A DNA stretch of 64,000 bases from the NCBI GenBank assembly GCA_025024175.1, contig QCXZ01000041.1, positions 50,463,786 through 50,527,785 on the forward strand. Direction: 5' to 3'. The translations under genes were made by a program, and so were the position numbers. Shown here one piece after another: positions 36,090 to 61,301 of this stretch. Below the pieces are notes generated by a model. It was not told the origin of the DNA. It saw nothing but the letters and a program-made list of their open reading frames with translations, and did no database searches. The stretch's first letter is position 1. The number at the start of each line of letters is the position of its first letter. Source of the DNA: Rhyzopertha dominica. Taxonomy: Eukaryota; Arthropoda; Insecta; Coleoptera; Bostrichidae.

Positions 36090-36440
36090 CGTAATTTTAA
36101 ACCTATATCTAACAGGACCAGATCAAGATTCAAATAGACTTGTCAGGATTAAATTAATAATTTTCAGCACAAAATCTGTCTAAATCAGTTAGTTCTGCTT
36201 TATATTATCAGAAAGCAGGAAATAATAATACATCTAGATATCATCAGTATGAAAATGAAGGTTGCAGTAAAAAACTGCAGGTATCGGATCAAAAACTGAG
36301 CCTTGAGGAACGCCAGAATGGACAAGACACAAGTAACATCTAATTAGATTTATGACAGATGCATTAGAATCACTGTAATGTAATAATGACATGAGAAGTT
36401 AGTAACTCAGTGTATCGATGATCTCACTAAAATCATGTAA
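36090..36440 (-). mobile_element. Non-LTR reverse-transcriptase relic
   Basis: On the minus strand, MSLLHYSDSNASVINLIRCY (about 36,400-36,340) precedes SGVPQGSVFDPI (about 36,320-36,285), the conserved RT palm block. The catalytic box that follows reads HTDDIXMY instead of YADD, then LINTDL and NPDKS remnants. The order and spacing match a non-LTR RT with stops inserted. It abuts a mariner relic on the other strand. Confidence 0.72.
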
Positions 36441-36459
36441 AACCAAAGGCGTTTCTTGT

Positions 36460-36905
36460 TATCTGTCGCAACGTAACAAAATTTGGCTCCAGTTCTCGAC
36501 AGGAAAGGTTATGCTAACTTTTTTTTGGGACGCAAATGAGGCAAAGTTCGAGAACTACCTGCCTACTGGAGTCAGTGCTACAAGTGTCATATACTCAGAA
36601 CTCCTCAAGAACCGTCTCATGTTAGCAATCAAAGCCAACTTGCGAAGATCTCTAAGTAAGGGTATGCTTTTGCAACACGACACTACGAATACAACTACAA
36701 GTTAAGGGCGATTAGGTGGCAAGAAATTTTAAAGTAATGATGAGGTAATCCAGGATATACTTGAATGGCTCTGCACACGCCCAAAGGATTTTTTCCTTCG
36801 GATATTGAAACCCTTCAAAAACGCTGGAAGAAGTACATAGATTATAATGGAGGCTACTTCAAGAAATGACATACTTATTGTTAAAATTGTTTTAATAGAA
36901 ATATA
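36460..36905 (+). mobile_element. Mariner relic with central deletion
   Basis: STGKVMLTFFWDANEAKFEN, then YLPTGVSATSVIYSELLKN, then LSKGMLLQHDTTNTTTS (36,490-36,702) matches the mariner core, with the second catalytic Asp in QHD. The following frame NSDEEVIQDILEWLCTRPKDFF then TLQKRWKKYIDYNGGYFKK (to about 36,865) is the C-terminus. The S-P-D-L-A-P-S-D segment with the third Asp is deleted between the two parts. Confidence 0.82.
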
Positions 36906-37204
36906 AAATATCAACTTTTGTTGCTTATTTTGGCCACTTTAATGTCAATGGCCTACTTCAGGTGAAACTCCAGTGGGGTCTCATGTGTTCCAACAAAAGA
37001 ACATTATTTGTGAATAAAAGATTTCATATAGATAATCCTTCCATCGTTTCTAATTTTACCAGAGGCAGTACGAAGTTTGTTCGCCATGGCATTGTCTGTT
37101 TACATCATACTTCGAATCTTACGCTTAACAGATTAATCAATTGAGCTGCTATAATCATATTTTTGCTTAAACAATCTTGTACATGTTTTCTTTTGTCTTT
37201 TCAG
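36906..37204. other. Intron end upstream of first recognised wge exon
   Basis: AT-rich, no other feature. It ends with the acceptor TTGTCTTTTCAG. Confidence 0.5.
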
Positions 37205-37374
37205 GCTATTACCAGCCTGCTGGACCTCTTATTAGTGTGTCCCATGGACACGGACATTCACAACCACCTGGGCCTAAAGGGACACCCATTTCTGAGATGT
37301 CACCAGCCCTGTCGCCCATGCCGACCCTGCATCCACCAGGTCCCAGCTCAACGGGGGATTCTTCCGACAATGAG
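37205..37374 (+). CDS. wge: wge exon (first recognised)
   Basis: Acceptor TTTTCAG before 37,205 and donor GAG|GTAACT after 37,374. The first two bases complete a split codon, so at least one coding exon precedes it. Encodes Gly/Pro/Ser/His-rich sequence ([19 protein letters not shown]). Confidence 0.8.
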
Positions 37375-40300
37375 GTAACTAAAAAAAATCCCTAGTGGCT
37401 GATACACCCGTAAGTTTGACGTGGACACAAACTTCAAAGCAATTTTATTTCACTGGGATTTTCCAGTGGTCTTAATATTCAATGTAGATCTCGGTACTTA
37501 CCGAGCGTACCATCCTACCTCGTAATTCATAAAGCCAGCCATCGCTAGAAAGTGTTTCCACGTCAAAAATCTAATCTGACCATTTGGAGTTTCGTTTTAA
37601 TTACTTACATCTCTTTCTTTTAATTAGGTGATAATTACGTCAGTAACCAGCGCTAAGGNACCCCTCCCCCCTCAGCAACCACCCTCCCACTATCGGATCA
37701 ACCAGTATCCCCCCACTCCACCATACTCGTACAGCTACCCTCAGTATTATCCCCCTCCACCACCCCACCCGCCAGCATACGCCCATCATGATCTCTGTTA
37801 TTCCCCCACGCCTTACATAACGCACAAGTACGCCACCTTCAGGAGGTACATGCCCAATCCGCAGTATTACCAACACGGCACCACGGATCTCTACAATCCA
37901 CAGAGTGTACCCAGTCAACAGAGCCAACAGGTAATTCGAATTTCGCGGGAAAGAACGTCAACGTTAAATGGCGGGAAATTCAAATTTGATGTAGAATTTT
38001 TCGCGTAGCTTCGTTCAGTATGTTCCTTGGATGTAGCTAATTGTTTGTAATTGCAATCAGATTGTGACGGCGACGCCTACCGCCGTGAGCGGTAGCACAT
38101 TTCAACACCCGAGCGGACCACCACCGATTCTCGAAACATTTCCACCTGCGGCACCCACTGCTCTCGTAGAAACATATCCCCCACACTACTACCCTGGCTA
38201 CGGGCCCGCGCCACCTTCGTGCTACACTCATTCGTCACCATCAAGAAGTATACCGTTCATAAGTAAGTCGATTTAGTTTATCGATTCTGAAAAAAAAAGA
38301 TTGAATTCACCTTCTCAGATGCAGCGACATATCAGCCCTGTCCGTGCCCAATGCAGTCCTGTCCAAAAAACGGACTTACTGGGCCTCTTACTGGTGATAG
38401 CAAGAGGTCTAACATTTCGTCAATTGCCAAAGAATCTGTTCCATTGCCACCCGTCGCGTCGCTCGCTCTTCCCCTGGAACCAGCCAGTGCGACCGGTCCC
38501 CCAAGCCCTGCTCGCGGCTCGGCGGGGATGCCTCCACCCCCCTCCCCAGCAGGAGCCACCTATCAACCAGGATCGACTCCCAAAGTTGAGAATTTAGAAG
38601 ACCGCAAGCCGAAGAAAGCTCGCGTCGGGAAGGCGATGGTCAGGAACAACATCGCAGCAGCCAACGGAGTACCGCCCAATACGATGCTGTTAATGATGCA
38701 CCCATCGCAGGAGAACTACATAGGAAGCGTCAAAAGAGAAGTGGAAAGCCCCAAAGAGGCTGAGCAAAAGAAAGAAGAGACTGTAACTAAGGTGGCTGAA
38801 TTACCAACGCCCGAAGTTGAAGAGAAAGAAGAAAACAAGACGGGGAGGTTGCAGGACGTCACACAGTTAAAGACTGAGGAAGAGAAGGTTGAACCTGAGG
38901 AAGTCGTGGCGGAAAAGGTTGTCGACAATGAACCTTGCATAAAAACGGTCGCGGAAAACGTAAAGGTTAAGAATATGAAGAGAAAAATGAAGCTGGAACC
39001 TGAAGTCCAATGTTCCCCACCCAAGAAACCAAAAACAGAGAAACCCAAAGGCAGCTACAAGGATTTAATCAACAAAAACGCCAACTGCATGAAAATAAAC
39101 AACGGCAGAAGAAAACTAAACGAACCCGCGAGGAGGCTGGTGAAACTNAAGAAAGCAACCACCAGACAAAAACTGGCAGTCATGCGACAAGAAACGCTCG
39201 CGAGAAAATCCAGAACAAGGCCTCTGACTGCCAGCAACTTGCACAACTCCAAGCTGAACATGAAGGAATCGAAAAAGCTCGCTTCGGAAGCCGAGCTCAC
39301 CGAAAACAAAGAACCGACGACGGCGAAGAAGAAGAAAAAGCTCGCACCGACCATGTTGGACAATCTCTTCGCGAAGAACAGTGTTGACAGGACGATTGAC
39401 AGTGTGGTGAGTGAGGCGACGGCCAAGTGCAAAGGGTGCAAGGTCGAGAAGAACAATAACAATAAAAAGAGTACAAACGTTAAGTGCGAGAAGAAGACGG
39501 CGGAATGCAAGGGCATCATCGGCGCCGCCAAGAGGAAGGGAAGGAAGAGCGTCGAAGCGGTGCCACAGGCAGTGCCCAAGGTGCCCAGGAGGTCCCTGCA
39601 TTGCCCGAGGTGGTCCAACGGGTGGACGTGGGAGGGAGAACCATTCGAGGCCACCGTTTTCATAAATGTGAGTAGATTTTTGAGTTTCGTTGTTTGGAAT
39701 GTGCGTTTTATTATCAGATCTCCTCTCACTGGGCCCACATCGATTTTAGAGTGGAAGGGGACGCCTCTTCCCGTTCGGGTCGTGGTCTTTTTTCAGCATA
39801 AGTAGAGGACGAATATCGGCGTCTTCTTACTGAAACTTGTTGGCATTCTCAGCCGTCCATTTCTCTGTCTGCTTGTTGGTAGCTTCTCTTATGTCCAACA
39901 AACTCAGTTTGCTATATCGTAATAGTTGCTGCCTTTACCCATCTTTTGAATAAAGCATCAGCTTGGGCTATACTGTATCTTGAAATCATACTGCTATTTT
40001 TTTCCATCCACCTATCAACTTATCCTATTATGGGGTATTTTCGTCCATATAACTATGGTCTATAGACAGAAAGTGCTGATCTCTGATCTTCTGTGCCAAG
40101 ATGGAGCTTACTGTATAATGCTATCTTTAGTATTCTGAAAGCTTCCTTACAGACTTAGTCCCATGCAAATGTCGTGTTAGATTCTGTGACTTGAGATAAT
40201 GAACCATTCACAAGTCTTCTGTAACAGGTGCAGATTTTGGATTGCCCTTTTTTGGTGACCTTCAGTATTTCTTTCACTTGTTCTTATTTTGCTAAAGGTA

Positions 40301-42973
40301 GTCTGAGTGCCTGATTAATAGGTATTAATTCTAAGGTGGAGTAAGTCTATTCTTCTCAACGGTTTGTCCCATTTTTTGAACACTTGCTTGATGTATTGGT
40401 GGCTTCTCATCACTGATGTGTATTGAATGTCCTCTTTGCTCGCTTGACTTGACACCCTTTCAGTTGAACTCTCACCTCTCGGAGAAACTCTCCAGTAATC
40501 CAAATTCAACATCTAGACACCAAATTGTTGCATGTGTGATATTTGATGGAACGTCCTTTATTTATTTACAGTTCGAAAAAACGATAGGTTCTTGACGAGA
40601 AGACATACTGATTTTTTGATTTGCAATTTAGACTTTGACATAAAGTTTTCCTGATTAACTGTTTGACTTTTACAGAGTGATGAAACTACTGTGACAAGAA
40701 AATGCTACCCAGCGATGAGGCACAAAGAAGGTGACCTCATAGAACCTAGGGACTGTGTGCTATTGAAGGCTGGTCCAAGAAAAAATGATCTTCCATTTGT
40801 TGCTAAGGTTGCTGCTCTCTGGGAGAGTCCTGAAGATGGTAAGTGCATGTCAATGTTCCGAACTCTTTTTGAAGTTTTTAAAGAGATATTTATTTCATCC
40901 CAGTAATAATAAATTTTGTTCATTGTTTTTGTTTGTTCCAGGTGAAATGATGATGTCTTTGCTATGGTACTACAGGCCAGAACACACTGAACAGGGCAGA
41001 TTACCCATAGATCAACCTGACGAGGTGTTTGCTTCGAGGCATAAAGATTCCAACAGTGTGGCCTGTATAGAGGATAAGTGTTATGTACTGACGTTCAATG
41101 AGTATTGTAGGTAAGTACGAACCAAAAACACCCTCATACTCAAACTTTCTTGTCTTTGACGTTCTTCTTGTAAAAATTGCTTTTGCATGAGAAGAACTCA
41201 TCTAGATTGCTTGCTTATTGTATCTAACAAGATCCTCTATCTGGTGTTACTGCAGATTGACAAGTGATTACTTGAGCATTAAGTAATGATAATGTGAAAC
41301 ATATGCTTACTTCAGGGCATACTTCAGATCTGGTTCAAACTTTGATTTTTTTTGTTCATATTATTTTCTTTTTGTTTCTGTGATGTTCGATTTGTCTTCT
41401 TTTATAGTCTTTTTTTGTTCTTTTGGATGTCATTTTATTTCAGAATTTTCTTGGGATGTATTGAGGAAATAATTGATGGAATAAATTATTTCAAGCATAT
41501 TCAGAGTTCAATTGGGTCCACTTTTGCTGTGTAAACTTATATATAAATATATAAATTTCATTTTGGGTGTTGATATTATTAGGTCCACGTCAGGTTCTGT
41601 ATTTAGGTCAATATTAGGTGCTACATCTTGATTAGGTCTATGTTTTCCAACATTATAAAGATACTTGTTGAAGGTATTATTTAGAAATGATATCCTTATT
41701 AAAGAGAGATATGCCATATTTCAGTATTGAAGTTCTTCTATATTAACCTTTGGAAAATGTGTGACATCATTGTTGTCTTAATTTTTTACAAACTGCCAAA
41801 TCAAGCAGTTTAAGTAAATGATTTGAATGAGAAGGCAGTAAAAGAACTGTCACATGGTATTTCACATCCAGTCGCTCAAATGCTTTAACAAAATAATNTT
41901 CAATTTGAAACATNCTTTCCTTTAAAAATAAGTAATGGAGGACACTTCCTTCCTGCACTGTAAGCGAGCAGAAAATGGTGTTTTCTCTCCCAGGGCAACT
42001 GACAGTTCTTGTAGTTGGCAACTGTTTCCCTCCTACTATTTTTATTTTTGAGGGATCATGACTGTTTCATCAAGATACCATAAATTTTTTGGTACAATAC
42101 AGAGTTCCTCCAAAGTTATTTTTAGTCATTCAAAGGGCAGAATACAGGGATCAATCCTCGTACTACAACCATTGAAAGGAAATGCACTTTTTGACGTTGC
42201 TTTAACAGAGAATGATGTATATTATACAGGGTAAGTCACGACGACCCTTCCATTTAAGAATATCAGGAAACAATTGAAGACATGTTCTGAAAATTTGTTG
42301 GGTATAGTTTCATGCTAGACTCATTTCATTTAAAATGTTTTTAGATTTCGGCCACTTACTATACAACAGCACATGATCTCTCTGCTGTCATTATACCATA
42401 AAAACGCCTGCTTAATTTTTTGTAAATAGTCTTAACCCACAAAAGTAATATAAAATCGCAAATATTTCCTAAGCTTTTAGGAATAGACCCCAACATACCT
42501 AGATAGAGATAGAAATGGTAGATCACTCACTAAGCCTCAAACTACATGTCATATTAACAAAGTAATGATGAAATTCAACGGGTATTCTATAAATGTCATA
42601 ATATGCAGGGTATTCCCTTTAAATTAATAAATTAAAAAAAATATTTGAAATAATTGTTACCTAACATAATAATTTCTATTCCAATTAGATTCAGTTTCAG
42701 TAACAATTTCGGGAATTAAATTTTTGTCATAATGTGTGAAATGTATAACATTTGCTGTTGTTAAGCTTCTTCTGTTGTTTCAGGTACCGCAAGAGCCTGA
42801 GGCGGCTAGAGGAAGGCATCGAGGACACGACACCGTGCATTCCAATACCGGAACCGTACCCCCGCCTGCACAGGCAGCCGCCAACGACGCAGCTGACGCC
42901 AGCCGACCTGGTGTTCTTCTGCAGGCGGGTGTACGACTTCCGGCAGAAGAGGATCGTCAAGAACCCCAGTTAA
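37205..42973 (+). CDS. wge: BAH-domain chromatin protein, winged eye / TNRC18-BAHCC1 type (3' seven exons)
   Basis: Seven exons join in frame (37205-37374, 37628-37930, 38061-38262, 38319-39667, 40676-40838, 40942-41110, 42784-42973) to give 847 residues with every junction GT-AG. The first exon starts inside a codon, so 5' exons exist but were not found in this window. The protein begins with Pro/Ser/Tyr-rich low-complexity sequence, continues with a long Lys/Glu-rich basic region, then the signature [20 protein letters not shown] and a C-terminal BAH domain of about 130 residues ([76 protein letters not shown]). This is the C-terminal layout of insect winged eye and vertebrate BAHCC1/TNRC18, nuclear proteins whose BAH domain reads H3K27 (BAHCC1) or H3K9 (TNRC18) methylation and which act in silencing. 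Assignment rests on the conserved C-terminus, so I am confident of the family and fairly confident of the symbol. Confidence 0.9.
37628..37930 (+). CDS. wge: wge exon
   Basis: Acceptor TTTTAATTAG, donor CAACAG|GTAATT, phase 0 on both sides, 101 codons. Pro/Tyr-rich ([19 protein letters not shown]). One N at 37,660 falls in one codon. Confidence 0.85.
38061..38262 (+). CDS. wge: wge exon
   Basis: Acceptor TTGCAATCAG, donor CATAA|GTAAGT. Starts phase 0 ([11 protein letters not shown]) and ends one base into a codon. Pro-rich. Confidence 0.85.
38319..39667 (+). CDS. wge: wge long exon
   Basis: Acceptor CCTTCTCAG, donor ATAAAT|GTGAGT. It completes a split Asn codon and adds 449 codons. Pro-rich at the start, then highly charged Lys/Glu sequence with likely nuclear-localisation clusters ([24 protein letters not shown]), closing with [19 protein letters not shown] next to the BAH domain. 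The N at 39,148 is silent (CTN, Leu). Confidence 0.92.
39900..40510 (-). mobile_element. Gypsy-like LTR-retrotransposon relic in wge intron
   Basis: On the minus strand, across frames, [14 protein letters not shown] (about 40,220) then [19 protein letters not shown] (about 40,170-40,120) match the gypsy RT end, normally G-L-C-x-Y-Y-R-R-F-V then F-x-W-x-x-x-C-x-x-A-F-x-x-L-K. An upstream open frame (40,315-40,512) could be related coding sequence. Stops and shifts are frequent and no LTRs were seen. Confidence 0.55.
40676..40838 (+). CDS. wge: wge exon, BAH domain part 1
   Basis: Acceptor GACTTTTACAG, donor GAAGATG|GTAAGT. Encodes [20 protein letters not shown] and [20 protein letters not shown], the start of the BAH fold. 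Starts phase 0 and ends one base into a Gly codon. Confidence 0.93.
40942..41110 (+). CDS. wge: wge exon, BAH domain part 2
   Basis: Acceptor TTTGTTCCAG, donor TTGTAG|GTAAGT. Encodes [20 protein letters not shown] then [20 protein letters not shown], the most conserved BAH core. Ends two bases into an Arg codon. Confidence 0.94.
41510..42030 (-). mobile_element. Possible pogo/Tigger-like (DDE_1) transposase relic in wge intron
   Basis: A minus-strand frame includes [20 protein letters not shown] then [10 protein letters not shown], resembling the pogo-type block N-x-x-x-L-x-L-P-(P/S)-H-(T/S)-x-H-x-x-Q-P-L-D. A second frame (41,508-41,717) continues downstream. Only one motif supports this, so the call is tentative. 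Confidence 0.45.
42784..42973 (+). CDS. wge: wge terminal exon
   Basis: Acceptor TTGTTTCAG, TAA stop at 42,971-42,973. Encodes [12 protein letters not shown] then [16 protein letters not shown] and [20 protein letters not shown], the end of the BAH domain and protein tail. Confidence 0.92.
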
Positions 42974-43845
42974 TTGTCTTACCCCCGCTCGAAGCATGGA
43001 GTCGAGTGAAAACAATCAAAATATCCGATTGTTCTTGTCCCTTTGTTGTCTGTTTTTATTAACTTATTTATTGTATATAAACGTACGTGGCAGGTAATAT
43101 TGTCTTTCGAATGTTCACAGAGAAATTCTTTTAAATGAGGGATCATTTGTACTATAGAGAATATTAATATCAAATGTTTGTATAGAAAGAAAACGGAGAA
43201 AAAGCAAAAAAATCATAGATGACTATATATTATTATTGCTACTATATATTTAACACAAAAAAAATTAGCTATAGTCGTTACAGACCCGGTGTAAATGGTG
43301 TGTGCTTCTGTAGGCGGTATTAGTAAGTTTTTTGTCAGTGTCGTCATGCAATTATAGTAGTCAGAACGCATGCATTTAAAAGGCGGACAACTCGGGAATC
43401 ATCAAATTAAAAAACAAGAGTATTTAGTGATTATCGTTAAGTTTTAACAGCCCCACACAGATCCGTTATACCTTTCCAATCGCGGGCTCTATTTTTACAT
43501 TTACCAATTTTATTCTGTTATTATTATTTTTTTTTGTTAATCTTATTTATGAGTAATATATATTTCTGGCCCTGTCGAGGCCACAAAAAAATGGATGCTT
43601 TTAAACTGTAGCCAAAGTCTTTTTTTATTTATTTCCCTTTTAACTTGTGTTTTAATCTTCTCCTTCTTGTCTCCACTTGTCGTTTTAGGTTTAGGCGTTT
43701 TGTGTACGGGAACATCCAATAGAAGTTTATTGTTTATACCTAAGCCTTTTTTAGGTGCCTTCCTATTGCTAACCGTAAGATCGCTTTTGTCTCTGTCAAG
43801 TTTATTTCGTGTCAATAATTGTGAATAAATGTGTGAAAGAACGAC
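42974..43845 (+). other. wge: wge 3'UTR (inferred)
   Basis: AT-rich sequence from the stop to just past the AATAAA at 43,824-43,829. No coding content. Confidence 0.5.
43824..43829 (+). terminator. wge: Candidate poly(A) signal for wge
   Basis: Canonical AATAAA (in GTGAATAAATGTG) about 850 bp after the stop codon, in the sense strand. Earlier cleavage sites with variant signals are possible. Confidence 0.45.
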
Positions 43846-44064
43846 GTATTTTCTTCGCTTCCACAGGTTTCTTTTTTATTTTTACGGGACCTGCCTACAA
43901 TTTCTACAGCTATTAAATAACAAGAACATAATCAAAAACTTGAAGTTCTTAAATATGAAGAATGTTTTTAACATCTGACAACTTTGCATGATTTCTGTTT
44001 CTAACATTTTGACAGATGAAGACAGTTCCGTTTTTTTACAAGATTTCATAGAAAACCATACTAG

Positions 44065-44204
44065 AGGTCGGTTGCACAAACGTGGATCAAAGTTAATCTG
44101 GATTTATCCGTGGTCGTTGCCTAGCAACGTCATGAATCCGGTGTTCTGATTAACGACTGCAGATTAAACTGGATTAAATTTGATCCATGTTTGTGCAACC
44201 GGGC
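44065..44204. mobile_element. 140-bp palindromic MITE with CTAG flanks
   Basis: Left GGTCGGTTGCACAAACGTGG and right, read on the minus strand, GGCCCGGTTGCACAAACATGG pair for about 40 bp (also GATCAAA and GATTAA blocks). CTAG lies directly outside each end (44,061-44,064 and 44,205-44,208), consistent with a 4-bp target duplication, or TA within it. No coding capacity. Ends with a CCGGTTGCACAAAC motif are frequent in insect MITEs. Confidence 0.8.
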
Positions 44205-44209
44205 CTAGA

Positions 44210-45244
44210 AGTTAGAAATTATGGTTCAAAATAAGAAAAAAAAATCAGTGAACTATGTTATACATACTTAGGTTACTAGGTGAATGAAAACTAGGGTTAC
44301 CAACTACCCGCTTGTACAAGGCGGGATAACAGTGGTAAAAAAGCGGGACGAAGATAAGGAAGGCAAATCTTGAAAACAAAGGAATTACTAAATGCTAAGA
44401 GCTCTTAGTTGCTAACATTCTTCATTAAATTCTTGGTTTTGGGTGCATCATGGGGCAAATTTTGTATGAAACGCGAAAAAATTAAGGAAGGATATGACGG
44501 AATTTACATATTGAGGTTGCGGGCGTGGACCATTTCAATCTGCATCTTTTTGCCTGTAAATTACTACCCTGTGCGTATTGACAAAAACACAAGACATATT
44601 CAAAAGCGGATTGTTGGCAGCCCTGGTAGAAACCAAACTATATCAAGTTTAATCTCAAAATTGACCCTGACAGGTCGTAATGCATTTGTACTACCACCTA
44701 ATACTTCTTATTCATTATAGTAGTTATATTCGTAGGTATACAGTTTTTTTCTTTGTGCTCACTGGTATAGGTATATGTTGTGATGGTAATGGAAATACAT
44801 CACTGATGACATTAAAAATTTAAAGTTCTGTGAACAGCGGTATAGCAATATTCCACATTTTTTGCAGCTGTTCTTTAAAGATAAAAGACTTTTTAAGAGT
44901 AGTAGTTAATAGTTAAGACTAAAGTTTATTGATATATCAGCCCTAACAGCAGATTTTTGCTCTTTAGATAGATACTTGCATTTCATATCAAAATTTTTAA
45001 TTTCTGTTACTAGATAACTATTGAACTATTTGTGTTCAAGCATTCATATTTTATCCACAATTATAAGAGTGTATATGCAGTTATAAAATATAAAATTTTA
45101 TGAATTACTGGTGAAATACCAAAGCCCTTGGTTCTGACAAATGACTAAACTAGTTCAGAAAATCTGTTTAAATCACTTATTCAGCTTGGCTAAAGGTGTA
45201 GATTTATAGCAGAACATAGTTGACCAGTATTTAATGTGCCCAAA
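44210..45244. other. Intergenic spacer, no gene recognised
   Basis: A 103-codon plus-strand frame (44,409-44,720) has no recognisable motif. Confidence 0.4.
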
Positions 45245-45990
45245 TCTAGTGTTGCTTATATTTTTAAGAGTTTTGTAATTTTTACTGGAAGTACAAAAAA
45301 TTGTGGTAAAATTAGTGGAAGGCCCAAATTGATTACAGAAATGAACAGAAGAACGCTTGTAAAAATTTGCTTCTTGGGCATAAGGTAAATAAATAATGTT
45401 ACAGAAAATTCATACATAAATTGAACAACTGCATAATACCTATTTAGGCAAAGAAAAGTTGCTGTTAGAAAAGCAAAAATCAAGTGTGATAATTTGGGCC
45501 CAATCACAAGTTATCTTAAGACAGTCAAAGATTAGTCAAGAATAATCTTTAGTGATAAATCTAAATGCATGTGCACTTTTTGGACTTAAGAAAGCCATGG
45601 ATTATGACGAAAAATGAAGTGTTTTTTATTAAGATTGTCTTTAAACAGAGTGTTAATTTTCCAAAAGGCTTGATTCTTTGAGATTGTGCATCTGCAGAGA
45701 ATGTGTGTTATGTTGATGGTATCATAAATGCTGTAAAATGTCCAACAATTACTCAGGTGGTTTGAACATTTTATTTTGGTCTTCCAACATTCCAGTTCTC
45801 AATATAATTGAAAATATATGGCATAAGATTAAAGCCAAATTAATAAACGATCCTGAAACATCATTGTCTGCTCCTAAGAACAAAACTGCAGAAATATGGT
45901 CAATAATTTAATCATATTATGTAAAAGTTATTTTCTCATAGGAATAAAATTACTTCAAAAGCTTTGATAGTGCTATTATTTGTAGAAGTA
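45245..45990 (+). mobile_element. Tc1-type transposon relic between wge and sgg
   Basis: Plus-strand pieces in order: GRPKLITEMNRRTLVKI (about 45,315), the helix-turn-helix part; IFSDKSKC (about 45,550), the first Asp block; FPKGLIL and CYVDGIINA (about 45,660-45,735); and NIPVLNIIENIWHKIKAKL then INDPETSLSAP (about 45,785-45,875), where the Glu of IIEN is the third acid of DD34E. Many stops. No inverted ends identified. Confidence 0.75.
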
Positions 45991-46329
45991 TGCACGTTAT
46001 TACATGTTGTTCACAAAAAATAATGTAGCAAGTGACAAATAATTATTAGGGTTTTAGACCCATAATTTGACATTCTGTAGTAAATATTTTGCCGCTCTTT
46101 AAAATATAGAACAATTGAGTTTCAAGACTTTTTGGTCACCGTTTCAATGCCATTATTAGCTTAATAACATAAACATAAACGAATTTTTTTGTAAATTAAA
46201 CGAAAACTTCGAGCAATTATCTATTACATAATTTGCTCATATTTTCATATTATATGCTTGAATAATCCTCGATTACGTGGCATGGAAGTTTCGTCGTGAT
46301 TCATTCGCAGTACAATAATATCGTTGTTT

Positions 46330-46870
46330 TTTTAAATGCACATCAGCGCAAAAATTACAGATTCCTCTCCCGCCGATTACCTAATTTTCTTATCGAGTCG
46401 GCCGCGAAAAATCAATAAAACCGCGAATTCGGCAATCACCGATCGACGTCATGCGTATTGCGCGTCTAGCGGTTGGGGTCTCGCGCGACAGATGGCGCTG
46501 GTGGCTCGGGCGAGATCGTCGCGTGTTGGCAGACGGCGTTCGGTAGCGGGCCGGTTCCGTGATTGGTCCCGAGTACCGCCGAATGGGTCAATGTCTGTGC
46601 ATCTGAAAATTGATGGTGAGGTGAAGCCCGTTGCGAATTAAAGATGGTTTAAAGACGGGTTCGCTGGCGAAAATATGAGGTGTGGGTGCATCGTTTAACA
46701 GTCCCGTGTTAGGTGTGCGTGTTTATCGGAACATTTATGTGGATAAATGTCCGTTTAGGGTGCGCAAAAAGTGTGGAAATAGGACAGTGTGAGCGAGTAA
46801 TAAGTGTAAAGGGTGCCAGCAAGAAATGTGATAGATCTATGAAATACATCGTCTCCGAAGCCAAATAGAC
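46330..46870 (+). promoter_or_regulatory. sgg: GC/CpG-rich sgg promoter and 5'UTR region (inferred)
   Basis: From about 46,370 the base composition changes to CpG-rich, rising just before the sgg ATG and staying GC-rich to about 47,200. A 101-codon frame at 46,336-46,641 has no recognisable content and is probably a consequence of composition. No TATA box was assigned. Confidence 0.4.

Positions 46871-61301
<14,431 letters not shown>

Noticed and set aside
42228..42262. TA-CAGGGTAAGTCACGACG, resembling a DD41D element end
   Set aside because: No matching inverted end within the intron and no transposase remnant beside it. A solo end is possible but unsupported.
46336..46641. 101-codon frame just upstream of the sgg ATG
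   Set aside because: CpG-rich promoter-type sequence with Arg/Ser-rich translation; no donor to join sgg exon 2 in phase and no conserved motif.
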